Of a stretch of DNA of 47,796 nucleotides, positions 1-9,071 are shown in pieces. The DNA is from Gemmatimonadota bacterium (GTDB lineage Bacteria; Gemmatimonadota; Gemmatimonadetes; Longimicrobiales; Gaopeijiaceae): positions 1 through 47,796 of the forward strand of contig JACQVF010000102.1 of the NCBI GenBank assembly GCA_016209885.1, written 5' to 3'. Within the stretch, counting starts at the first letter, position 1. Every line of letters begins with the position of its first letter. The translations under genes and the position numbers were made by a program. The notes beneath the pieces were generated by a model that made no database searches, was not told where the DNA came from, and saw nothing but the letters and a program-made list of their open reading frames with translations.

Positions 1-42
1 CGCAACACGACCCGCTGGAGTCTTTCAGCGATCCGCGACCTC

Positions 43-1641
43 CTAAGGACCGCCCTTCCGCTTGATCGGCGGAACGGGCATGTCGAGGCTGAGCTTCGGC
101 CTTCTGGTGTGCCAATCCGTAGCTTTCTCGTAGGCATTCGCGAGAGCGAGTACTCTGCCCTCCGAGAAGCGCGGCCCGGCGATCATGAGCCCGATGGGCA
201 AGCCATCGGCCGAGAATCCGCACGGAACCGAGACGGCGGGAATCCCAAAGCTGTTGAATGGTGGGCAGTTCGACGTCACGGCGGGTTCCGTCGGGTCGCC
301 GACGTTCTCCTCGCGCTCCAGTGCGTCGTTGATCGCGTTCGGCATGACGCGCATGGTCGGCAGCACCACCAGGTCGTAATCCACGAAGGCGTCGTCGATG
401 GTCTTGCGCATCCGCTGCAGCTCCCACTGCGCACTAATATAGTCCACGACCCTTGTGGAGCACTGCTGGGTCGCCACGTCATTCAGCCTCCTGTGCACCG
501 CTTCGATCGTCCGCCGCTGACTCAGCGAGTAGCTGCCCGCTTTCCGCTGATACCACTCCCAGTGGAACACCTCGATCTCTCCGTCGAGATACGATCTGGA
601 GTACTGGCCCTGGGGGGGCAGGTGCATCTCCCTCGCGCTCCGGGTCAGCCGCGTCAGCACGCCGATCGCTTCCTCGACCGATTTGGCGATCTCGCCGTCG
701 ACAAAGTCGAAGAACGGAGCCCGCGGGATGCCCAGGCGCAGCTCACGGACCGGCTGGTTCAGGGCCGCGACATAGTCCTCCTTGGGGTGCTCGACGCTGG
801 CCACGTCGTACTTGTCGTACCCCACCATACCCGCCAACAGCAGCGCGCAGTCTTCGGCCGTCTTGGTCATCGGACCGCAGTGATCGAGCGAGTACGTTCG
901 GGGAATGATCCCTCGGATGGAGACCAGGCCATAGGTCGGCTTGAGTCCGACGATGCCACAATAGGCTGCCGGGATACGGACTGAGCCGCCCGTATCCGTG
1001 CCGAGCGCGCCGAGGGTCACGTCAGCGATCACGGCAGCACCGGAACCGCCCGAGGAACCTCCCGGAATGCGGTCCAGCGCCCACGGGTTCCGCACCGGCC
1101 GGAAATACGTCGAGGCGCTGCTCGCGCCCATGGCGAACTCGTGAAGGCCGGCCTTGCCCATGATCACCGCTCCAGCTTCTTTCAGGCGCTCTATGACGAA
1201 AGCATCTTCCTCAGGGAAGTTCTCGTCGAACACCGCGCTGCCGCCTGTGGTACGCGTCCCGGCTGTGTCGATATTGTCCTTCAGCGCGATGGGAACGCCA
1301 TGCAGCGGACCGCGGAACCTGCCCGCTCTCGCCTCGGCGTCCAACTGTCTCGCCTGAGCGAGCGCTTCTTCGTGCATAATCGTGATGAACGCGTTGACCT
1401 TCGGGTTGTACGCCTCGGCACGGGCCAGGCATGCCTGCGTAAGCTCCGTGCAGCTGATCGCTCCGGAGCGTATCCTCCGGGAGGCCTCGGCGATGGTGAG
1501 GCTGGCCAGGTCATCAGACTGGGTCACGGCATACGCGTAGGAGCCGTGGGGCACGGCATGGAGCGCGGCGGCGCCAGCGGCCGCACCCGCCGCCATCCGC
1601 ACGAAGTTGCGGCGGCTGATCTCATCGGTTGGGGAGGGCAT
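43..1641 (-). CDS. Tat-exported amidase (amidase signature family)
   Basis: Predicted serine amidase hydrolysing C-N amide bonds; the natural substrate cannot be read from sequence. The protein is 532 residues. A twin-arginine signal (SRRNFVRMAAGAAAG, about residues 9-23) precedes an alanine-rich hydrophobic stretch, so the enzyme is probably exported folded by Tat. The amidase-signature triad is complete: Lys121 (ALKDN), cis-Ser196 in GGSSGGSGAA and nucleophile Ser220 in DTGGSVRIPA, with the 24-residue Ser-Ser spacing usual for the family. I chose the ATG at 1641 because it places the Tat motif at the N-terminus and has a GGAG-type site upstream; the frame stays open to 2034, but the extra 131 residues look like translated non-coding DNA. 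Related enzymes include GatA, but a Tat signal and no GatB/GatC nearby argue against a tRNA amidotransferase. Confidence 0.93.
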   Translation of the reverse strand: MPSPTDEISRRNFVRMAAGAAAGAAALHAVPHGSYAYAVTQSDDLASLTIAEASRRIRSGAISCTELTQACLARAEAYNPKVNAFITIMHEEALAQARQLDAEARAGRFRGPLHGVPIALKDNIDTAGTRTTGGSAVFDENFPEEDAFVIERLKEAGAVIMGKAGLHEFAMGASSASTYFRPVRNPWALDRIPGGSSGGSGAAVIADVTLGALGTDTGGSVRIPAAYCGIVGLKPTYGLVSIRGIIPRTYSLDHCGPMTKTAEDCALLLAGMVGYDKYDVASVEHPKEDYVAALNQPVRELRLGIPRAPFFDFVDGEIAKSVEEAIGVLTRLTRSAREMHLPPQGQYSRSYLDGEIEVFHWEWYQRKAGSYSLSQRRTIEAVHRRLNDVATQQCSTRVVDYISAQWELQRMRKTIDDAFVDYDLVVLPTMRVMPNAINDALEREENVGDPTEPAVTSNCPPFNSFGIPAVSVPCGFSADGLPIGLMIAGPRFSEGRVLALANAYEKATDWHTRRPKLSLDMPVPPIKRKGGP

Positions 1642-2152
1642 GCCTGTCTCTTCTCCAGTGGTTTGTTGCGTGGTTCGTAGGCTCCTCAGCCCCGCAGCCA
1701 CCTGACGTACCGGCGGCGACGTTTCCTCATTGAGTAAGACCGTCCCGAAATGCCGAGGGCAACGGTCTCGCTGGCAGCGAGCAGACGGGGACGGCGAAGA
1801 ACCGGTCGGCGGCGGATTCGAGTAGAACGGTGAAGGTGGTTCATGTCCCGCAAGGTAGTGCGGGGTAGCTCCACTCAACAAGCGCGTGCCGGCGACTCTT
1901 CGGGTGCGCGCCGACCTGAACGCGATCGCCCGACCGATCCTGCCTACCGCAGTGAGCACCAACTGCTGCGGGGAGCGAGCGCTCTTTTCCGCCTCTCGAC
2001 GATCCCATATATCAATCCCATAGCTACCCCGCAACGGTCGTCGCTGCGTGAAACGCCAGGATCAAGCGCCGGGTCATCCGCGCGGCGTACCTACCCGGAG
2101 GCCTGAGCGGCGCCCGAGAGCGAACGAAGACCGACGGCAAAGGCGACTTCTC
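1642..2152. other. Divergent intergenic region
   Basis: About 0.5 kb between the divergent amidase and methyltransferase genes. It should carry both promoters. I see no convincing gene: the open frames on either strand give arginine/proline/serine-rich translations without family resemblance. No strong inverted repeat or terminator was noticed. Confidence 0.5.
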
Positions 2153-3352
2153 TTGGCCCGATCGCAGGAGCCTCAGGTCTACCTCAAGGAGGGACGCGCG
2201 CGCCCGTTCTTCGGCCGCCATCCCTGGGTTTTCTCCGGAGCCATCGGTCGGCTCGCCGGTGACCCGGCGGACGGCGATGAGGTGATCGTGCTCACCCACG
2301 ACGGCCATTTCGTTGCTCGCGGGCTCTTCAACTCCCGGAGCCAGATCCGGGTCCGGCTCTACTCGTGGCAGGAGACCGAGCGCCTGGATGAGACGTTCTG
2401 GCGCACTGCCATCGCCTCTGCGATCGACCTGCGGGAGCGTATTCTGGGCCTTCACGATCCCGCGGGCGCCTGCCGCCTCGTGTTCAGCGAGGGCGATGGG
2501 ATCTCCGGGCTCGTGGTGGACCGCTACGCCGGGTGGCTCGCCGTGCAGTTCACCAGCCTGGCGCTGGCCATGCGCCGCGAGCTCGTCGTGGACGAGCTGG
2601 TACGCCGCTGCCGACCCCAGGGGATCTACCTGCGCACCGAGCGCGGGATCGGGCGGGAGGAGGGGCTCGTCCTGGCCGACGGGATCCTCTGGGGCGCGAC
2701 GCCCGAGGCGCCCGTGACCATCGCGGAGGACGGGCTCCGCTTCGAAGTGGACATCCGCTCCGGACAGAAGACCGGGTTCTACCTGGACCAGCGCGAGAAC
2801 CGCCGCGCCGCCGCGCGGTTCGCTCCCGGGCGCCGCGCCCTCGACGGCTGCTGCTACACGGGCGCCTTCGCCATCGCCCTCGCGCGGGCCGGAGCCCGGG
2901 AGGTCCTGGGCATCGATGTCTCGGATTCGGCCCTCGAGGCCGCCCGCCGCCACGCGGCCCTGAACCGCGTGGAGAACGTGCGGTTCGACGCAGGCGACGT
3001 GTTCCAGAGGCTCGAGCACCTCGCGGACGGCGGGGAGCGCTTCGATCTCATCGTGCTGGATCCGCCGCGCTTCGCGCGCTCGCGCCGGGGGCTCGACCAG
3101 GCGCTCCACGGCTACGGCAGCCTGAACGAGCTGGCCGTCCGCGTGCTCGCGCCGGATGGGATCCTGGTGACCTGCAGCTGCTCCGGCCGGGTGAGTCGCG
3201 AGGCGTTCACGGAGGTACTGGCAGGAGTGACGGAGCGGACGGGGCGTCCGATCCACGTCCTGGAGCAGCGCGGTCAGGCGCCGGACCATCCCGTCTCCGC
3301 GTCCTGCCCCGAGACTGCCTACCTGAAGTGCTTCATCTGCCGGGTCGCATGA
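2153..3352 (+). CDS. RlmI-like class I SAM-dependent rRNA methyltransferase
   Basis: Probable 23S rRNA cytosine-C5 methyltransferase of the RlmI family, using S-adenosylmethionine. The N-terminus carries a PUA-type RNA-binding domain beginning at the characteristic GRHPWVFSGAI, a central EEHI-like region with the FYLDQRENR segment follows, and the C-terminal Rossmann domain shows the SAM loop LDGCCYTGAFAIALA, the acidic GIDVS strand end and the LDPPRFA catalytic-loop motif, with CSCSG near the end. Starting at the TTG at 2153, with a weak AAGGCGA site upstream, gives 399 residues, very close to E. coli RlmI (396). The frame can also start at GTG 2048, but that adds 35 arginine/proline-rich residues with no ribosome site. 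The exact start is therefore the uncertain part; the family is not. Confidence 0.9.
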   Translation: MARSQEPQVYLKEGRARPFFGRHPWVFSGAIGRLAGDPADGDEVIVLTHDGHFVARGLFNSRSQIRVRLYSWQETERLDETFWRTAIASAIDLRERILGLHDPAGACRLVFSEGDGISGLVVDRYAGWLAVQFTSLALAMRRELVVDELVRRCRPQGIYLRTERGIGREEGLVLADGILWGATPEAPVTIAEDGLRFEVDIRSGQKTGFYLDQRENRRAAARFAPGRRALDGCCYTGAFAIALARAGAREVLGIDVSDSALEAARRHAALNRVENVRFDAGDVFQRLEHLADGGERFDLIVLDPPRFARSRRGLDQALHGYGSLNELAVRVLAPDGILVTCSCSGRVSREAFTEVLAGVTERTGRPIHVLEQRGQAPDHPVSASCPETAYLKCFICRVA

Positions 3353-3436
3353 CGCCTCTCGCCGCGGCAGCCGAGCCCGTGTCGGGATGGGAGCGAGCTG
3401 GCACCGGCGTGGCCGCCCGCAGCAGCCCACCTGGGA

Positions 3437-4837
3437 TCAGCGCCTCACCAGCCTCACGCTGCCGGACCCGGCTTCGATCCGGATCTGACCGTCCCCGTCA
3501 CCGATGCGGCCGCGCAGGAACGAGCGGCGCTTCTCGAGGAGCTGCATCGGAAGATCGGCGGAGATCCCGCCGCTCCCCGTCCGCACCTCGACCTCGGCGC
3601 CGAGGCCGCTCGGTGCCTCGAGCGTCACGCCGCCGGAGCTCGTCTCGATCTGCGCAGAACGAAGATCACTCACCAGCTCGATGCGGACCGAGCCGCTCCC
3701 CGCTCCCAGGATCAGGTCGTCGGCTCGCAGCGCCGTGGCGGTGATCCCGCCGGAGCCCGTATCCACCGAGACCTCACCGACCTCCAGGTCCGCCAGCGTC
3801 ACGGACCCGGAGCCCGTGTCCACCACGAGCCGCCGGGCGCCGAGGCCGGTGACACGCACGGACCCGGAGCCTGTGTCCAGGGTGACATCCTGGCCGTCTC
3901 TCAGGCCGTTCACGGTGATGGAGCCGCTGCCGGTGTCGAGGCGCACGGCGCCGGCGCGCGCGCTGGCCACGTGGATCGTGCCCGAACCCGTGTCCACCTC
4001 CAGATCCTCCACGTCCGCCCGCGACACGGAGACCGAGCCCGACCCCGTATCCACGAAGAGGCGCCGGCCGCGCACTTCGCTCGCGTTCACGGAGCCGGAG
4101 CCCGTGTCGATCTCCACCACGCCTTCGGACCCCAATACCTTGACGGACCCCGAGCCCACGTCGATGCGGAGCGCGCCGCGCGTACCCTCGGCCGTCACGG
4201 GCGTGGAGCCGCCATCGAAGAGGATGTCACCGTCCACGCCGACGATCGAGCCTTGGCCCGCCGCGACGTACACGGCTACCCGCCGCCCGGCCGGCACCTC
4301 GATCCGCAGGTCCGCGTACGCCTCGAGCCCGGCGCCCGACCCGCTGATCGTGATCCGCCGGCCGCCGAAGATCCCCTCCCGCCCGCGCCCGAAGGTGCCG
4401 TCGCCCCGCACCGTGGTCTGGGTGCGGGAGCCGCGGCTCAGCCGCGGATAGACGATCCGCTCATCCGGGTAGAGGATGCGCAGCGTCTCGCGCCCACCCA
4501 CCGGGCCCGTCTCGATGCGGAGCCGCCCGGCGTCACTGCCGCCGCGGACCACGTGGACCACCACCTCCGAACCGGATGCGCGCACGATGGAGACCTCGCC
4601 GGCCAGGTTGTAGATCGCAACGTCGTCACCGCGCAGGACGTACCGCTCCGCTTGCTGGCCGCGGACGACCCCAGCATGCGCGCCGAGCCCCAGCAGCGCC
4701 GCGCCCGCCACCACGGCGAGGAGGCGGTTCGTGCCGGACGAGGGAAATGAGGCGCCTCCGCTCATGGCCACCGCTCCCGAATGGGTTGCGCTCCCCGTCG
4801 AGGCGGCGGGCGAGCCGCCTCGACGCGACTCCGACAT
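3437..4837 (-). CDS. DUF4097 family repeat protein, exported
   Basis: 466-residue protein of the DUF4097 (putative adhesin / auto-transporter-like beta-repeat) family; the molecular role of the family is not established. A hydrophobic segment around residues 38-55 (LLAVVAGAALLGLGAHAGVV) is a signal or anchor, and the mature part is nearly all beta strand. From about residue 225 onward there are twelve copies of a roughly 20-residue unit centred on D/E-T-G-S-G-S-V/I, diverging only at the ends (GAGSGSV, ETSSGGV, EAGSGSV). This pattern suggests a right-handed parallel beta-helix or solenoid. The ATG at 4837 is supported by GGGAGA upstream; an internal ATG at 4765 would shorten the N-terminus without losing the hydrophobic segment. 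The gene is convergent with the methyltransferase, 84 bp apart. Confidence 0.85.
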   Translation of the reverse strand: MSESRRGGSPAASTGSATHSGAVAMSGGASFPSSGTNRLLAVVAGAALLGLGAHAGVVRGQQAERYVLRGDDVAIYNLAGEVSIVRASGSEVVVHVVRGGSDAGRLRIETGPVGGRETLRILYPDERIVYPRLSRGSRTQTTVRGDGTFGRGREGIFGGRRITISGSGAGLEAYADLRIEVPAGRRVAVYVAAGQGSIVGVDGDILFDGGSTPVTAEGTRGALRIDVGSGSVKVLGSEGVVEIDTGSGSVNASEVRGRRLFVDTGSGSVSVSRADVEDLEVDTGSGTIHVASARAGAVRLDTGSGSITVNGLRDGQDVTLDTGSGSVRVTGLGARRLVVDTGSGSVTLADLEVGEVSVDTGSGGITATALRADDLILGAGSGSVRIELVSDLRSAQIETSSGGVTLEAPSGLGAEVEVRTGSGGISADLPMQLLEKRRSFLRGRIGDGDGQIRIEAGSGSVRLVRR

Positions 4838-4873
4838 CGTCTCTCCCTACGGGCCGCGGCGCCGGAAGTTTCA

Positions 4874-4888
4874 ATGGCGCAGCGCCAT
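4874..4888. repeat. Perfect inverted repeat ATGGCGC-A-GCGCCAT
   Basis: Seven-base arms around a single central A, 37 bp upstream of the DUF4097 start codon. It could be an operator for a dimeric regulator; there is no direct evidence for binding. Confidence 0.45.
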
Positions 4889-4897
4889 GTCGAACCT

Positions 4898-4933
4898 CGC
4901 GACATCGCGACATCGCGATGAATCGCGATGATC
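4898..4933. repeat. CGACATCG / CGATGATCG short repeat patch
   Basis: CGCGACATCG occurs twice in tandem and then continues as CGATGAATCGCGATGATC, giving both direct and mirror symmetry (the palindrome CATCGCGATG is included). It lies immediately before a second, unrelated repeat patch. Confidence 0.5.
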
Positions 4934-4936
4934 ACG

Positions 4937-4979
4937 GTGTGTCCGGTGTCGGATGTGTCGGGTGTGTCGGGTGTCGCGG
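4937..4979. repeat. GTGTCGG-type tandem repeat patch
   Basis: Five to six imperfect copies of GTGTC(C/G)G follow each other over 43 bp. The unit length varies between 7 and 9 bases, which looks like slippage-generated sequence rather than coding DNA. Confidence 0.5.
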
Positions 4980-5015
4980 CATTGATCATCGGTGAGGGCC
5001 ACGATAAACTACTTA

Positions 5016-5062
5016 GTTTACGTTTACGGTTTACGGTTTGTTTACGGTTTGCGATTTCGAGA
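5016..5062. repeat. TTTACGG-type tandem repeat patch (AT-rich)
   Basis: TTTACG, TTTACGG, TTTACGG, TTTG, TTTACGG, TTTGCGA and TTTCGA follow in order. In a two-thirds G+C genome this is one of the most AT-rich stretches in the window. It could be a protein-binding array, a DNA-unwinding element or a decayed mobile repeat. Confidence 0.55.
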
Positions 5063-5864
5063 TCCTGCAATGTGTTTCCACCGGGGAGGCGCCGGCCTCC
5101 TCGCTGCAGAACGGTCGCTATGGTGCGGGTCCAGTCGTCTCAGTTCGTGTGCTTCGCCGCCCTGGCGGCGACCGCAGGGCTGAGCGAGCTCTGGGAGCCG
5201 CGGGCTCCGGGCAGCGCACCCCCACAGATGACGGCGGGGATGCCCGGGCTCGGGACGCACCGGGCGCACCGCTGCGACCGCGAGCGCACCGAATTCTCAC
5301 CGACCGCCGGCGATCCGGGCCGCCCCATCAAGCGGCCCATGCGTTGGGGCGGCGGGTTTGATGCCGAGGACGGAGGCACGATCCGGCTCGCCGTGCATTC
5401 TCCCGCTCAGGCTCCGGCGGACCTTACGAACCGTCAACGGATTCGCGCGGTTCAGCTCGCGTATGGCGAGTTCGCTGCGGCCCTGGCCGCGGCACGCGCC
5501 GGGCGGCTGGCCTCGCGAAGCACCGCTCCCCCGCTCCTCTGATTCGGTTGTTCCCGGCCCGGACAGGACTGAGCGTGGACTCCTGGGGGGCGCGCCCGAC
5601 CGGGCCGGTCCTCATGCCCGGCGCCGGCGCGCAAGTTTTCGCGATCGGGTTGCCCGCGCACATGGCGGCGAACTCCGACGGGGGACATGGCCATCTGGGT
5701 AGGGTGTGAGGCACAGGCTGGGCGCACTTCGCTCCGGAAGCGCTTTCGATCGGCGACGCGGCAGGCGGACCACCCGCCCGCGATCTTCGCCTGCGTGTGG
5801 GCCCTGGGATCCATCCACCCGATCTGGCGAGGCAGCCGCCAGACGAACCAGAGGAGCGACCAGA

Positions 5865-7349
5865 GTGAGCGAGTCACGGGGAGCCGGTGTGTTCACGACG
5901 AAAAGCGTCGCCCAGCTCAAGCACGAAGCCGAGAAGGGGGAGCTGCGGCGTGTGCTCGGCCCGCTGAACCTGACCGCGTTGGGGATCGGCGCCATCATCG
6001 GCGCGGGCATCTTCGTCCTCACGGGGCAGGCGGCGGCGCAGTATGCAGGCCCGGCGATCGTCCTGTCCTTCGTGCTCGCGGGGATCGCGTGCGCCTTTGC
6101 CGGCCTCTGCTACGCGGAGTTCGCGAGCATGATTCCCGTCGCGGGCAGCGCATACACGTACGCGTACATCACCATGGGCGAGCTCTTCGCGTGGATCATC
6201 GGCTGGGACCTGATCCTCGAGTATTCGCTCGGCGCCGCGACCGTGGCCGTGGGGTGGTCTGGGTACGTGGTGAGCTTCCTGCGCGATCTCGGGATCGTGA
6301 TCCCGCCGCAGCTCACCGCGCCGGCCGGCACACAGGTTACCCTGGCGGACGGCAGCACGATCACCGGGCTGTTCAACGTCCCGGCGACCTCTGTGATCCT
6401 GGCCGTCACCGCGCTCCTGATCATCGGCATCCGGGAGTCGGCGGGCACGAACGCGGCGGTGGTCCTGATCAAGGTGGCGGTCATCCTCCTGTTCATCGCG
6501 TTCGGCGCCTCCTATGTGCGCCCCGAGAACTGGAGTCCGCTCATTCCGGAGAACACGGGGACGTTCGGCCAGTATGGCTGGAGCGGCATGCTGCGCGGCG
6601 CGGGGGTGATCTTCTTCGCGTACATCGGGTTCGACGCGGTTTCCACGGCGGCGCAGGAGGCGCGCAACCCGCAGAAGGACATGCCCATCGGCATTCTGGG
6701 CTCGCTCGTGGTCTGCACCGTCCTCTACATCGCGGTGGCCGCCGTGCTCACGGGGATCGTGCACTACTCGAAGCTGCTCGTGCCGGACCCCATCGCCGTG
6801 GGGATCGACGCCACCGGGCTCTTGTGGCTGCGGCCGCTCGTCAAGCTCGGCGCGATCGCCGGACTGTCGAGCGTGATCCTGGTGCTGCTCCTGGGCCAGC
6901 CGCGGATCTTCTTCTCCATGGCGCGGGACGGGCTCCTGCCGACCGTGTTCGGGAAGATCCACCCCCGTTTCCGCACGCCCTACGTCACCACCGCGGTGAC
7001 CGGTCTCGTGGTCGCCACGGTGGCGGGCCTCTTCCCCATCGGTGTGCTAGGCGAGCTCGTCTCCATCGGGACGCTCCTCGCCTTCGTGATGGTCTCCATC
7101 GGCGTGCTCGTTCTGCGGAGGACCGCGCCGGAGCTGGAGCGGCCGTTCCGCACGCCGGGGACGCCGTGGACGCCGCTGCTGGCGGCGCTGTTCTGTCTCT
7201 ACCTGATGCTGGGGCTCCCGCTGCCGACCTGGATGCGGCTGCTCGTCTGGCTCGCGATCGGGATGGTGATCTACTTCTTCTACGGGCGCACGAACGCCCG
7301 GCGCGTCCGGGCGGCGGCTGGACGTGCCGCTCCCGTGACACAGGCATGA
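5865..7349 (+). CDS. APC-family amino acid permease (cationic amino acid transporter type)
   Basis: Inner-membrane secondary transporter of the APC superfamily, closest in pattern to the YfnA/CAT group that imports amino acids. The 494-residue protein opens with a short cytoplasmic tail, then the first helix with the conserved unwound motif [15 protein letters not shown], followed by about eleven more hydrophobic segments. The helix 6 region with [20 protein letters not shown] and the [10 protein letters not shown] motif are hallmarks of the CAT-like subgroup. The GTG at 5865 is chosen because GAGGAG lies 8 bases upstream; the frame is open from 5706 but without a comparable site. Substrate specificity cannot be decided. 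It stands alone, with two hairpins just downstream. Confidence 0.92.
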   Translation: MSESRGAGVFTTKSVAQLKHEAEKGELRRVLGPLNLTALGIGAIIGAGIFVLTGQAAAQYAGPAIVLSFVLAGIACAFAGLCYAEFASMIPVAGSAYTYAYITMGELFAWIIGWDLILEYSLGAATVAVGWSGYVVSFLRDLGIVIPPQLTAPAGTQVTLADGSTITGLFNVPATSVILAVTALLIIGIRESAGTNAAVVLIKVAVILLFIAFGASYVRPENWSPLIPENTGTFGQYGWSGMLRGAGVIFFAYIGFDAVSTAAQEARNPQKDMPIGILGSLVVCTVLYIAVAAVLTGIVHYSKLLVPDPIAVGIDATGLLWLRPLVKLGAIAGLSSVILVLLLGQPRIFFSMARDGLLPTVFGKIHPRFRTPYVTTAVTGLVVATVAGLFPIGVLGELVSIGTLLAFVMVSIGVLVLRRTAPELERPFRTPGTPWTPLLAALFCLYLMLGLPLPTWMRLLVWLAIGMVIYFFYGRTNARRVRAAAGRAAPVTQA

Positions 7350-7375
7350 GGACGATGAGCATCGGTTCCACGACT

Positions 7376-7417
7376 GGGCTCCCGAGCGGGAGCCCGCCGG
7401 CGAAGGTTCACGCCGGC
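7376..7417 (+). terminator. Two tandem hairpins after the permease gene
   Basis: GGGCTCCC-GAGC-GGGAGCCC (7376-7395) is followed directly by GCCGGCG-AAGGTTCA-CGCCGGC (7396-7417). Both stems are perfect. There is no T-tract, so this is not a classical intrinsic terminator, but the position 27 bp after the permease stop suggests transcript termination or 3'-end protection. Confidence 0.5.
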
Positions 7418-7486
7418 TACGCGCCGCATGACGCCACTCGGGCGTCCGGCGCTTCCGTTCAAACTCAACTATGGAGGATGTAGAGA

Positions 7487-7690
7487 ATGAACCGTGCGTT
7501 GCTGGTGGCTGTGGTGGTGTGTTTCCTGGGCGCCGCCGCCTGCGGCGGTGGACAGACGGGCGAGGAAGGGGCGGCCCAGGATACGGCGCAGATGCAGATG
7601 ACGCCGACGCCGACTCCCGCCCCGGCGATGCCGGATACCACCGCGATGCCTGATACGGGCATGGCGGCGGATACGTCCGGTTCGACCTGA
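7487..7690 (+). CDS. Small proline/threonine-rich lipoprotein
   Basis: A 67-residue secreted lipoprotein. Residues 1-19 form a signal peptide ending in a lipobox (LGAAAC), so Cys19 is the predicted acylated residue. The rest is low-complexity: GGGQTGEEGA, then a TPTPTPAPAMPDT segment with repeated MPDT units. This is a flexible tether without enzymatic features; function unknown. The start is supported by GGAGG 10 bases upstream, and a strong terminator follows 60 bp after the stop, so it is a complete monocistronic unit. Confidence 0.8.
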   Translation: MNRALLVAVVVCFLGAAACGGGQTGEEGAAQDTAQMQMTPTPTPAPAMPDTTAMPDTGMAADTSGST

Positions 7691-7749
7691 GGCCCGCGGT
7701 CCGGCGTGCCGCCTGGCCGTCCAGGCGGTGCGCCGGCCCAGCCCGAAGA

Positions 7750-7787
7750 GGCGGCGCGGAGGAGACGCTCCGCGCCGCCGTCTTTCT
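7750..7787 (+). terminator. Rho-independent terminator
   Basis: A perfect 12-bp G+C-rich stem (GGCGGCGCGGAG / CTCCGCGCCGCC) with a 6-base loop GAGACG is followed by GTCTTTCT. It lies 60 bp after the lipoprotein gene and separates it from the convergent DUF2911 gene. Confidence 0.88.
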
Positions 7788-7889
7788 ATACCGTCTATGC
7801 GATCCGCGTCGCGCCGCTTCCTTCTCGGCCGACGGCGCTTCCGGGCCACCCGGGCCACCGCCACCCGTCCCGCCTCGGCGCTCGCTGTG

Positions 7890-8504
7890 CTACATTTTCG
7901 ACTTCATCTCGATAGGGATCCGGACTCGCGTGTGCTCCCACTCGAGCACGAGGTTTGCCTTGCCGCGCCCGCCGGGCTCGGAGCGAATCGTGAACATCTC
8001 CACGTGGTCCTCCAGGCGCTCGCTCATGACGGTGCCGCGCCCGACCTCCTGGCCCTGGACCTCCGGCGTGTAGCGGCCCTCGTGGCCCCACTGGGTGATG
8101 GAGCGGTTCAGGATGACGCCCCATTCCTTCTCGCCCGGGATCGTATAGATCGAATAGGAGCCAGGCTCGACGGCAACGCCCGCCATGGACGCCGCGAACG
8201 GCAAATGGATGGTGGTCGGCTCGTTCGCGCCCGTGCGCCACAGCTTGCCGTACGCCACGGCCTCGCCACCGATCATCATGCGGCCGCGCGCCGACGGCCG
8301 GCCGTAGCAGATCTTCGCGCTCTGGCCGTCGATCGTGACGACCGTCGAGTCATAGGGACTCGCCCGCCCCTCGAGCTTCATGCGGTCGACCATGGGCTTG
8401 CAGTTGACGTCAACTCCTGCCGTGCGCTCCTGGGCCGCCACGTCCACCCCCACCCCGAGGAGCGCCGCGAGACCTGCACCTGCCGTGAGCAGCCGTGCGA
8501 CCAT
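7890..8504 (-). CDS. DUF2911 domain protein, secreted
   Basis: 204-residue exported protein. Residues 1-24 (MVARLLTAGAGLAALLGVGV...) are a signal peptide ending at an AQ cleavage-like site. The remainder is a DUF2911 domain: the family core KICYGRPSARGR, then YGKLWRTGANEPTTI, then YSIYTIPGEKEWGVILN are all present. The family is frequent in Bacteroidota and Gemmatimonadota and has no demonstrated activity. The start at 8504 has AGGAGG 8 bases upstream and puts the signal peptide at the N-terminus; the frame extends to 8618 without a better site. Confidence 0.9.
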   Translation of the reverse strand: MVARLLTAGAGLAALLGVGVDVAAQERTAGVDVNCKPMVDRMKLEGRASPYDSTVVTIDGQSAKICYGRPSARGRMMIGGEAVAYGKLWRTGANEPTTIHLPFAASMAGVAVEPGSYSIYTIPGEKEWGVILNRSITQWGHEGRYTPEVQGQEVGRGTVMSERLEDHVEMFTIRSEPGGRGKANLVLEWEHTRVRIPIEMKSKM

Positions 8505-8650
8505 GGGATGCCTCCTCTCCCCGGCTCGGGTCCAACGAGTCCAAACGAACAGATGCGTTGACAGCCACGACGTACCCGTCATAATTGAGCGTGGCTCGGC
8601 CGTCCGAGCAATGATCATCGAGATCCGAACTCTGCGACTCGGGGCGCCTC

Positions 8651-8974
8651 ATGACCGCATGGCTCGTTCCCCTTTGTCTCTTCGCGACGCTGGGCGCCCT
8701 CTACCTCGGTGGCGCCCCCATCCGCATCGAGGGCGGCGGCGGCCCCCGCGAGCTCGTCGGGCTCGTCCTTTCTCTCGCCCTCTACCTGGCGCTCTGGGCG
8801 GTGCTGCGCGCCATGCTGCGCGGCCCGGCCGGCGTCGCGGCCGCGCTGGTCGCCGCGAGCGTACTGTCGGTCATCGCGCTCCCCGCGGTCTATCGCATCG
8901 GCTTCCGCATCGTGCGCGTAAGGATCCGACGCGTCCCCCGCCACGATGGCGGTGAGGAGCACGCCCACGCCTGA
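8651..8974 (+). CDS. Small integral membrane protein, unknown
   Basis: 107 residues with an N-terminal hydrophobic segment (WLVPLCLFATLGALYLGG), a second (ELVGLVLSLALYLALWAVL) and a third (AAALVAASVLSVIALPAVY), ending in a basic and histidine-rich tail (RVRIRRVPRHDGG...HAHA). Three helices with a charged C-terminus are visible, but I do not recognise a family. The ATG has no strong ribosome site. The gene is divergent from the DUF2911 gene and 97 bp before the M50 protease gene on the same strand. Confidence 0.55.
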   Translation: MTAWLVPLCLFATLGALYLGGAPIRIEGGGGPRELVGLVLSLALYLALWAVLRAMLRGPAGVAAALVAASVLSVIALPAVYRIGFRIVRVRIRRVPRHDGGEEHAHA

Positions 8975-8988
8975 GCCGGCGGCCCCCC

Positions 8989-9025
8989 CCGCCACGCCTC
9001 CGGGAGCGGACCGGGTGCGTGGCGG
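8989..9025 (+). other. Long-loop hairpin between two membrane protein genes
   Basis: CCGCCACGC pairs with GCGTGGCGG across a 19-base loop, 14 bp after the preceding stop codon. No T-run follows, so it may be an attenuating or stabilising structure rather than a full terminator. Confidence 0.35.
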
Positions 9026-9071
9026 TGCGCCGACCGGGCGCGGCCTGGTAATCCGCCCAGCGTAACGCTCG

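Larger units (their letters stand above)
4838..5864. other. Gene-poor 1-kb intergenic region with short repeats
   Basis: This kilobase separates the DUF4097 gene (minus) from the permease (plus). Several frames are open, the longest plus-strand frame running from 4928 to 5542, but their translations change character along their length and match no family I recognise. The first 230 bp hold an inverted repeat and three patches of short tandem repeats, listed separately. The last 300 bp (about 5550-5864) hold G+C-rich potential hairpins and presumably the permease promoter. I cannot assign a riboswitch here. Confidence 0.5.

Noticed and set aside
4928..5542. 204-codon open frame on the plus strand
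   Set aside because: It begins inside tandem repeats, has no ribosome site, and the translation shows no domain or consistent composition.
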